The position numbers and the translations under genes were made by a program. 42,515 nucleotides of DNA from Peptoniphilaceae bacterium AM52-5BH (GTDB lineage: Bacteria; Bacillota; Clostridia; Tissierellales; Peptoniphilaceae), in the NCBI GenBank assembly GCA_027669155.1, contig JAQEDR010000006.1:1-42515 (forward strand), given 5' to 3'. Shown in pieces: positions 30,345-37,004 of this stretch (its first letter is position 1; every line of letters starts with the position of its first letter). The notes under the pieces were generated by a model. The model ran no database searches. It was not told the DNA's origin and worked only from the letters and a program-made list of their open reading frames with translations.

Positions 30345-31082
30345 TTAACCTCCTATTATTTCTTTTAATACTTTTGCATCTTCTCTAAATTGTTCAATAC
30401 TGTCATCTTTAACAAATTCCAATAAATAAGCTCTATCATCTCCAAGTTTTTCTACATAACTCTTCCACTCATCTCTTGCTTCTTTGAGAGGGTATCTATT
30501 AAATTCGTCATCCCAATTAAAAACATGGACATTTGAGATTTTATCTTTCAATAGCTCTATGGCTTCGATTCTTTCATTTCTATCATCTCCTGCCTGAGGC
30601 TGCCAATACATATAAAGATTTTCTTTATCTATATCCTTTAATAATTTTTCAGCTGATTTAGTAGTGTCTGTAAGAGTTTTTCTATGATTTTCAAAGTTTA
30701 TATTAATATTTTTCTTCTTCGCTTTATCGCAGATTTCTTTGCTAATTCTGATAAATTTCTCATACTCTAAAGTTGATATGTCTTTTGAACTAATCCTTTT
30801 AGCCCAAATCCTGATATCCTTAGCACCTAAAACTTCTGCAGTTTCTAAGATTAAATTTATATCATCATCCTCTTTATATTTAAAATAGGATCCATATGAA
30901 CATAAGATATTGTTTTTATTACATATTTTTTTTACTCTTTCTGCTTTCCCAAAATCTCCAGGAGGTAAGTGAATATCCGCCCCCCATTCGATAAAGTTTA
31001 GACCATTTTCAACAGCTATATCTACAATTTCATCTACACTTTTATCTCTAAATGTAACTGAACATAAGCCTATTAATTTCAT
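30345..31082 (-). CDS. Sugar phosphate isomerase/epimerase-type TIM-barrel enzyme
   Basis: A 245-residue protein of the xylose-isomerase-like TIM-barrel (AP_endonuc_2) fold: IGLCSVTFRDKSVDEIVDIA, FIEWGADIHLPPGDF, KNININFENHRKTLTDT, YMYWQPQAGDD, SNVHVFNWDDEFNRYPLKEA and AYLLEFVKDDS. Glu in FENHR, His in VHVFNW and Glu in LLEFVK fit the usual metal ligands. Its ATG overlaps the dehydrogenase stop in TAATG. Members of this fold isomerise or epimerise sugars, and some cleave glycosides through keto-sugar chemistry. Here it probably acts on the imported uronate or amino-sugar phosphate; the reaction is unknown. Confidence 0.82.
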   Translation of the reverse strand: MKLIGLCSVTFRDKSVDEIVDIAVENGLNFIEWGADIHLPPGDFGKAERVKKICNKNNILCSYGSYFKYKEDDDINLILETAEVLGAKDIRIWAKRISSKDISTLEYEKFIRISKEICDKAKKKNININFENHRKTLTDTTKSAEKLLKDIDKENLYMYWQPQAGDDRNERIEAIELLKDKISNVHVFNWDDEFNRYPLKEARDEWKSYVEKLGDDRAYLLEFVKDDSIEQFREDAKVLKEIIGG

Positions 31083-32068
31083 TATGCCATCCTCATAAAG
31101 TCTTCGTGTGTAATTTGATATTTTAACTCACTACCATTTATATATCTTATTAGCTCATCATACATCATCTCTCCCATAAGATACGTTTCATTGCCGAGAG
31201 AACCTGCTATATGTGGGGATAAGATAATATTATCCATATCATATAATGAAGAATCTTTACTTAAAGGTTCTGGATCCGTAACATCTAATATTGCCGTAAG
31301 ATCACTTCTGTTACTAAAAACTTTTATTAGATCTTCAGTGTTAATGATCTTTCCCCTAGCAGTATTTATAAATGAAGCATTTTTTTTCATTCTTGAAAAC
31401 TGCTCTATAGTTATCATATTTTTTGTTTCTTCAAGTAATGGCGTGTGAAGACTAACAACATCGCACTTCTCAAATATTTCATTGAGTTCTGCCTTGATAA
31501 CACCTTCCTTTCTGAAGTAATCTTCATCATAAAATGGGTCGTATACATAAATGTTGTTGTCAGATAGACATTTTAAATTATTTATAACAGCTTGACCAAT
31601 CTTACTATAAGATATTATTCCTATGTTTCTTTTATAAAAACCTTTCGACAAATTATAAACATCTAATTTGTTTTTTCTTTCGCTCTTACTAATAGATGTT
31701 AACTTAAAAAAGTCTTTGAGCAGCAATTGAATCAAGCTTGTAGTGTACTGAGCAACTGGAATAGCATTTGCTGAACTTGCAGATGTAATTTCTACACCTC
31801 TCTTCCACATATGATCAGTTTGCACTTTTTTGATTGAACCTGCCCCGTATAAAACTAACTTAAGTTTCGGCATAGCATCCAAAGCTTCTTTATCTATGGG
31901 TACTGCTCCCCAACCTGAAAATACTAAATCAACATCACTTAAATCAACAGCTTCTGCAATCGAATCAAATCTACCTATTACTTCAACTTCTTTTCTTATT
32001 TTTTCTAAGCATTCATCAGAATATATACGTTTATAATTATCTTCGCTTAGCAAAAAAACTGCCTTCAT
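31082..32068 (-). CDS. D-isomer-specific 2-hydroxyacid dehydrogenase-like protein with altered NAD motif
   Basis: A 328-residue protein of the D-2-hydroxyacid dehydrogenase family. The catalytic Arg (NTARGKIINTEDL), Glu (LDVTDPEPLSKDSSLY) and His (ILSPHIAGSLGNE) are all present. The nucleotide loop, normally GxGxxG, reads GIISYSKIGQ: Ser153 and Ser155 replace the first two glycines and only Gly158 remains. This could change or weaken dinucleotide binding. It is 1 bp from the FAD gene and overlaps the TIM-barrel gene by 1 bp. A role in oxidising or reducing a sugar-acid intermediate of glycosaminoglycan breakdown is inferred. Confidence 0.85.
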   Translation of the reverse strand: MKAVFLLSEDNYKRIYSDECLEKIRKEVEVIGRFDSIAEAVDLSDVDLVFSGWGAVPIDKEALDAMPKLKLVLYGAGSIKKVQTDHMWKRGVEITSASSANAIPVAQYTTSLIQLLLKDFFKLTSISKSERKNKLDVYNLSKGFYKRNIGIISYSKIGQAVINNLKCLSDNNIYVYDPFYDEDYFRKEGVIKAELNEIFEKCDVVSLHTPLLEETKNMITIEQFSRMKKNASFINTARGKIINTEDLIKVFSNRSDLTAILDVTDPEPLSKDSSLYDMDNIILSPHIAGSLGNETYLMGEMMYDELIRYINGSELKYQITHEDFMRMA

Positions 32069-32069
32069 C

Positions 32070-33935
32070 TTATAAAACTCTCCTCTTGTCTAAATAATCA
32101 TTCCATTGAACTTCAAATGGATTATTATTAGATGGGATTTCCCTTGTTTTTTCCCAATCAAATTTACATTTATCTCCATCAAACTCTACTGTTTGAATTT
32201 CATTTACAAATTTACCTTCTGAATCAAAATCTATATTGTCTTCAAAATATGTACTACCTCCTATTTTTGCATCTATTTTTTTATAATAATCTAGCATAGC
32301 TTCCAAGTAAACTAATTGAGAAATTATTATCTCGTAATACTCGAATGCTTTAATAAGCTCGTTTTTATTTATCTTAACTATCTTATAAAAATTATTATAA
32401 GCATTTCTACGCTTTAATATAAGTTCTTTAATCTCTTTTATGTTTCTAAAGGCTGCTGCACTAGCTGTCATTTCAGCTTGTGCTTCTCTTATAAGCTCAT
32501 GTATGTTGCTCTCATTAGAGATTAACTTGTAAAATTTATCTATAAAGTCACTTGCTTCTTTATAATGATCTTTTATAGGTGTTGTTCTTCTGGTAAGGCT
32601 TATCTTCTCACTTGCCCTTTTTGATCCAACTTGACCAGCATTTAAGGCAGATCCGCCCGGTCTATAAATACCATGACTTCCTGCGGCCTCACCTACTGTA
32701 TAGAAGCCTTTTATGTTTGTTTCATAGTCCTTGTCAATATAAAGACCTCCATTATTATGCTGTGCACAAATTGATATTTCTAAAGACTGTTTCTTTAAAT
32801 CCACTCCATGATCTAAGTAAAAATCATAGGCTTTTTTATTCATTTTTATTAATCTATCAATAGGTTTAGGAAGGTCCGCCTTATTTTTTAATATATATTC
32901 TCTAGCCTCATCATCTAATTGGTTAAATTCAATCCCTTCAAATGAAGGATTTTCTCTAAAATCTATGAAGACTCTCCTTTTCTTAAATATTTCTTCTTTA
33001 TATACCAAATAGTCAATTAAAGATGATCCCTTTATCTTTCTAACATCAAAAGGCCACTGATATCCCTTTAAAAAGATATTTTTCAAAAGTTCATTGAAAT
33101 CTTCATAATGCTCTGCTAAGAAATCATGTTCTTTGCCTTCTTGATCTATAGAATAAAATCTCGGCATCGCTTGCATGTAGGTACCTGATACATTCCACTT
33201 GGGATTTAGAGATGACATCCCATATTGAAAATGAGTTAAATTCATTCCCTTGATGCCAGCTTCGAAAGCAAAGCCACTAGCTCCCTTTTGACCATTAGGA
33301 TAGACCTTGTTAGCATAGATATTCGCAGGCCCGCCTGTAGCATATATGATATTATTCGCTTCTATTAAATAGAAACTATCTTTATGTAAGCACAATATAG
33401 CATCAAAAGTATTATTAGATGTAAAAACCCTAACTACTTTATAATGATTTAAAATCTTTATCCCGTATTCCGAGGCTCTTTTTTCTAATTTTTCAGTCAT
33501 CTGCTTTGATGTATATGGTCCTGCAGAAGTAGCTCTTTTATTTGGATCATGGTCAGTTTTGTAACCTATATATTCTCCATAATCATTAAAAGGAAACTCA
33601 ACTCCTAATTCAACAAGATTCATAAATGCTCTAACCGATTCGCTTGCTTCTACTTTTGCTATGTCCCCATGCATTTGTAGACCGTCAACATATACCTTTG
33701 CCATTTTGTCTACTGAGTCTAAATCAGATGATTCTAGGGCTAATTTATAATATGTCTGCTTATCTGAACCAGCATTTCTACTTGTACCTAAATTAAGGTC
33801 TTCTGTAATAATGGCTATATTCTTAATATCGTTTTCAAATAACCTATTAGCAGCATTAAAGCCTGCAGCTCCAGATCCAACTACTATTGCATCGTATTTT
33901 TCTTTATAAAGTTTGTAAAGTGTATCCGCCGTCAA
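32070..33935 (-). CDS. FAD-binding oxidoreductase of the fumarate reductase/succinate dehydrogenase flavoprotein family
   Basis: A 621-residue cytosolic flavoprotein. FAD binding begins at YDAIVVGSGAAGFNAANRLF (glycines 20, 22 and 25). Typical FrdA/SdhA-like parts follow: SAGPYTSKQMTEKLEKRASE, NIIYATGGPANIYANKVYPN and the C-terminal GFYTVGEAAGSHGIYRPGGS, where the His and Arg correspond to the carboxylate-binding residues of fumarate-reductase-like enzymes. No cytochrome or signal sequence is attached. The start is TTG 33935: AGGTGAT is well placed and the gene overlaps the SDR by 32 bp. Its substrate may be an unsaturated or keto sugar acid; that is inference. Confidence 0.85.
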   Translation of the reverse strand: MTADTLYKLYKEKYDAIVVGSGAAGFNAANRLFENDIKNIAIITEDLNLGTSRNAGSDKQTYYKLALESSDLDSVDKMAKVYVDGLQMHGDIAKVEASESVRAFMNLVELGVEFPFNDYGEYIGYKTDHDPNKRATSAGPYTSKQMTEKLEKRASEYGIKILNHYKVVRVFTSNNTFDAILCLHKDSFYLIEANNIIYATGGPANIYANKVYPNGQKGASGFAFEAGIKGMNLTHFQYGMSSLNPKWNVSGTYMQAMPRFYSIDQEGKEHDFLAEHYEDFNELLKNIFLKGYQWPFDVRKIKGSSLIDYLVYKEEIFKKRRVFIDFRENPSFEGIEFNQLDDEAREYILKNKADLPKPIDRLIKMNKKAYDFYLDHGVDLKKQSLEISICAQHNNGGLYIDKDYETNIKGFYTVGEAAGSHGIYRPGGSALNAGQVGSKRASEKISLTRRTTPIKDHYKEASDFIDKFYKLISNESNIHELIREAQAEMTASAAAFRNIKEIKELILKRRNAYNNFYKIVKINKNELIKAFEYYEIIISQLVYLEAMLDYYKKIDAKIGGSTYFEDNIDFDSEGKFVNEIQTVEFDGDKCKFDWEKTREIPSNNNPFEVQWNDYLDKRRVL

Positions 33936-34659
33936 CTTTTATCACCTGCCCTGTTGTATATTTAAATTTAAATTCAGCTAGAGCGCTAACCGCTAATGCT
34001 ATATCTTCAGGATAACCCCATCTTTTGATAGGAGTGATTCCTTCTGCAAAAAGCTTGTCATATTTTGATTCAGTAACCTTGGTCATATCTGTCTTTATTA
34101 TGCCTGGTTGGATTTCATAAACATTGATACCATATTCTCCAAGTCTTGAAGCAAAAAGCTTTGTAATCATTGATATTGCAGCCTTAGATATACAATAATC
34201 AGCTCTATCGACACTTACTACTGATGATGATATTGACGAAATATTGATTATGCATTTGTCTTTATTTTTATCCTTAATCATTCTTTTAGCTACATCTTGA
34301 GTTAGGAAGAACATGGCCTTGGTATTAATCTCAAATAATCTGTCAATACTTTCCTCAGAAACTTCCAGTATATCCTCTCTTACCTTTGGAGCAACTCCCG
34401 CATTGTTTACTAATATATTTATTGACTTAAATTTCTCGTATGCCTTAGATACAAATTCTTCCCTATCATTGAAATTTGAAATATCTCCTTTGAAGTAAAA
34501 AATGTTTTCAGGATCATAAATATCTCTAAATTCTTCGTAATCTTTTATATCCCTCGTTCCAAAAGCACATATTTTGTAGCCATCGGCTAAGAGTTGTTTT
34601 GTAATTCCTAAGCCAATACCCCTAGTTGCACCAGTAACAATCGCTACTTTTTCACTCAT
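33904..34659 (-). CDS. Short-chain dehydrogenase/reductase (SDR)
   Basis: A 251-residue classical SDR: NAD(P) loop VTGATRGIGLG (residues 8-18), NNAGVAPKVRED, the catalytic Ser in NISSISSSVVS, Tyr and Lys in RADYCISKAAISMITK, and the C-terminal TGQVIKVDGGYTLQTL. It overlaps the OYE stop by 4 bp (ATGA) and the FAD gene by 32 bp. In streptococcal and Gram-negative unsaturated-uronate pathways an SDR (KduD or DhuD, often annotated gluconate 5-dehydrogenase) reduces the keto-uronate, and this gene may fill that step. The substrate cannot be settled from sequence. Confidence 0.88.
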   Translation of the reverse strand: MSEKVAIVTGATRGIGLGITKQLLADGYKICAFGTRDIKDYEEFRDIYDPENIFYFKGDISNFNDREEFVSKAYEKFKSINILVNNAGVAPKVREDILEVSEESIDRLFEINTKAMFFLTQDVAKRMIKDKNKDKCIINISSISSSVVSVDRADYCISKAAISMITKLFASRLGEYGINVYEIQPGIIKTDMTKVTESKYDKLFAEGITPIKRWGYPEDIALAVSALAEFKFKYTTGQVIKVDGGYTLQTL

Positions 34660-35969
34660 TTATCTAGCTCCTTTAAATATTTGCCATATGTCTCTTTATT
34701 TCTTACAACACATCCTGCAGGTAAGAAATTAGCCTTAAGTCTTGAGCATATACCACAAGTAATACAAACTTTATTCTTATCAAGACAAGCATCTTTCAAA
34801 AGATCATTAGCAAGATCTGGATATGCTAAGACCTCTCGTCCAAAACCCGCAAGTTTAATATTATTGTTTATTATTTCACTTTCAGCAATATTTGCCGCAA
34901 ATTGTCTAAAGAAAGTATAACCAACTCCTACAAAAAATATATCCGGAAACTTTCTCTGTAATTTTCTACTCATTTCAAATATTCTGTAAGAAGAGGTAAA
35001 AGGATCTTCAATATCTTCATCTTTTTTCAAATCAGAAGGCTTATTAACATAAGGAATATAGTAAGGATTTCCTAAAGTCAAAGATATAAGTTTAACTCCA
35101 CGATCTCTTAATAGATTAATAAGTTTTTCAGTTTCTTCTAAGTTATATTCAAGATTTTCTGTGGTAGAAAATCCATTTTCAGTCATATCTGCCATGTTAA
35201 GCCTTACAGCGATATCTAAATCTTGGCATTCTGAATTAGATTTTATCATTTCAATAGTTTCCAGCAGGAACCTAGTCCTATTAGTAAAACTACCGCCATA
35301 ATTCCCCGGCCTATCAGAAGCGGAAAGAAGTTCAGATAATAAATAACCATGACAGGATTTTATATCAACCGCATTAAATCCACATTTTTTCGCAAGCTTA
35401 GCTGCATTTAGGTAATCGTTTTTCAATTTGTCAAGATAAGTATCAGTTACTAATTTCCTATCATGCTCAATTCCTCTTTTCTCATCCAGAAGTCTTCTGT
35501 GAGTAGCTATTTGTGCATTTTCTTTTTTATTATGATTTGAATAGCGTCCAGAATGATTTAGTTGAAGAACAGTATAGGCTTCTTTTTTATACGAAGATTC
35601 TTTAGATGCCTTTTTTATATCTTCATTTAATCTCTTAAATTCGTTAAAATTATCTTCATTGATGAATAATTGATTATCATTACTCATCCCTTCTCGATTC
35701 ACAGATGTAGCCTCAAGCCATATAAGTCCGTAGCCACCACGAGCAACATTTATGTATTTATCCCTAGTAAGTTCTGTAGGCGCTCCATCAACTGCATCTA
35801 CACCTTCCATCGGTAAAGCAACTATCCTATTAGCTAATGTAAAGTCACCAAGTTTTATTGGAGAAGTTAACTCTACAACGTTTTCTGAAGCGTTTAAATC
35901 AAATTTATTTATCTCTTTATTTAAATCATTTAATGTCTCGAAGCTAAACCTTCTTTTATTAAACTCCAT
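34656..35969 (-). CDS. NADH:flavin oxidoreductase (old yellow enzyme fold) with [4Fe-4S] motif, no FAD/NAD domain
   Basis: A 437-residue protein. The FMN barrel shows LGDFTLANRIVALPMEGVDA, LQLNHSGRYSNHN, DIKSCHGYLLSELLSASDRP with NRTRFLLETIEMI, and LAGFGREVLAYPDLANDLL. The C-terminus has CITCGICSRLKANFLPAGCV, the Cys pattern that binds [4Fe-4S] in 2,4-dienoyl-CoA reductase and 2-enoate reductase. Those enzymes carry about 250 more residues with FAD and NAD(P)H domains, which are absent here, so electrons must come from another protein, perhaps the FAD flavoprotein two genes on. GAGGAGG precedes ATG 35969. It is the first gene of the operon. Confidence 0.88.
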   Translation of the reverse strand: MEFNKRRFSFETLNDLNKEINKFDLNASENVVELTSPIKLGDFTLANRIVALPMEGVDAVDGAPTELTRDKYINVARGGYGLIWLEATSVNREGMSNDNQLFINEDNFNEFKRLNEDIKKASKESSYKKEAYTVLQLNHSGRYSNHNKKENAQIATHRRLLDEKRGIEHDRKLVTDTYLDKLKNDYLNAAKLAKKCGFNAVDIKSCHGYLLSELLSASDRPGNYGGSFTNRTRFLLETIEMIKSNSECQDLDIAVRLNMADMTENGFSTTENLEYNLEETEKLINLLRDRGVKLISLTLGNPYYIPYVNKPSDLKKDEDIEDPFTSSYRIFEMSRKLQRKFPDIFFVGVGYTFFRQFAANIAESEIINNNIKLAGFGREVLAYPDLANDLLKDACLDKNKVCITCGICSRLKANFLPAGCVVRNKETYGKYLKELDK

Positions 35970-35990
35970 ACATCCTCCTCTTTAATTACG

Positions 35991-35999
35991 ATTATAACA
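35991..35999 (-). promoter_or_regulatory. Extended -10 promoter of the 11-gene glycosaminoglycan operon
   Basis: On the minus strand TGT-TATAAT, 22 bp before the OYE start. The -35 (TCTTTA) is poor, consistent with an activator-dependent promoter. It lines up without gaps with the PL8 promoter at 36980-36988. Confidence 0.75.
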
Positions 36000-36038
36000 T
36001 AGTAAAGTAAATATAAAGATAGTAATTTTTGTAATTCT

Positions 36039-36048
36039 ATTTACATTT
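36039..36048 (-). promoter_or_regulatory. Candidate AraC operator upstream of the operon
   Basis: AAATGTAAAT on the minus strand, 42 bp upstream of the -10 hexamer. The same 10-mer occurs in the same orientation and at the same distance before the PL8 gene. It also lies just upstream of the AraC-type gene, so autoregulation is possible. Confidence 0.6.
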
Positions 36049-36068
36049 CTTGTATTTAGGAGGATAGA

Positions 36069-36878
36069 TTGGAAGAGAATATTAAAATTTATTACACTGA
36101 AAATAAGAACAACATTGAAAATACCCATTATCATAACAATGTAGAACTTATTTTTATAACGAGTGGTAGTAGTACTTTTTTGATAGAGAATAAGAAAATA
36201 ACAGCGAATAAAAACTCTTTAGTTGTTATATCTAATCTTGAAAAGCACTCTATGATTATCAATACTTACCCCTACAAAAGATATGTTGTAAGTATTGATA
36301 ATATATTAAAAATAAATCTATTGCCATCTGAAATATACATTAAAATCTTTCAAAGCAGACCTATAGACTTTCCATATGTATTTAATTTGACTAGTACCGA
36401 AGCAAAAGAAGTGGTAAACATATTCGATATTTTAATTAGAGAAGATCCTAAACTTATATTATCTTCGCATTATTCCAAACTTCTTTTCAACCAAGTAATG
36501 ATCATAATATTTAGATCTAACGAATACTTTTTTAAGCGAGAAAGAGATGAATTTGAAGAAATAATATACAAGATCCAAGACTACATAAATGAGTATTATA
36601 TGGAAGATATAAGTTTAGAAATGATAGAGAGAAAATTTTATATAAATAAATATGAAGTAAGTAGACATTTCAAAAAAATAACAGGTTATAATTTTAAGAC
36701 CTATCTCATTTTAGTAAGGATATCTAGAGCCAAGGACCTACTTGTGAATTCAAACTTAACTGTTGCAGAAATATCTGCTGAAACAGGCTATAATTCAGAA
36801 AGTCTTTTTGTAAGGATGTTCAAAAAATATGAAAATACAACCCCAACCGGGTACAGAAGAGCCTACAAAAACCACTGA
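36069..36878 (+). CDS. AraC-family transcriptional regulator
   Basis: A 269-residue regulator with an N-terminal cupin-like sensing domain (HYHNNVELIFITSGSSTFLI and SLVVISNLEKHSMI) and a C-terminal double HTH (about residues 170-269: EDISLEMIERKFYINKYEVS, RHFKKITGYNFKTYLI, AEISAETGYNSESLFVRMFK and TPTGYRRAYK). The start is TTG 36069: AGGAGG lies 5 bp upstream and no in-frame ATG fits. It is divergent from the glycosaminoglycan operon and points toward the PL8 gene, so it is the natural candidate for activating both. The inducer may be an unsaturated disaccharide or a derivative. Confidence 0.9.
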   Translation: MEENIKIYYTENKNNIENTHYHNNVELIFITSGSSTFLIENKKITANKNSLVVISNLEKHSMIINTYPYKRYVVSIDNILKINLLPSEIYIKIFQSRPIDFPYVFNLTSTEAKEVVNIFDILIREDPKLILSSHYSKLLFNQVMIIIFRSNEYFFKRERDEFEEIIYKIQDYINEYYMEDISLEMIERKFYINKYEVSRHFKKITGYNFKTYLILVRISRAKDLLVNSNLTVAEISAETGYNSESLFVRMFKKYENTTPTGYRRAYKNH

Positions 36879-36930
36879 AAAATCCTTTTTTCTAAAAAAT
36901 ATTTATAGTAAAGAATGAAATTCACACAAA

Positions 36931-36940
36931 AAATGTAAAT
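36931..36940 (+). promoter_or_regulatory. Candidate AraC operator upstream of the PL8 lyase gene
   Basis: AAATGTAAAT, 42 bp upstream of the -10 of the PL8 gene, identical in sequence, direction and spacing to the site before the divergent operon. Confidence 0.6.
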
Positions 36941-36979
36941 TATTTATCAAGTTATGATATCGTTTTTATTTTATAACTG

Positions 36980-36988
36980 TGTTATATT
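36980..36988 (+). promoter_or_regulatory. Extended -10 promoter of the PL8 lyase gene
   Basis: TGT-TATATT, 16 bp before the ATG at 37005, with no convincing -35. The upstream sequence CTGTGTTATATT matches the operon's CTATGTTATAAT. Confidence 0.65.
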
Positions 36989-37004
36989 ATAGGTAAATTA
37001 GATT

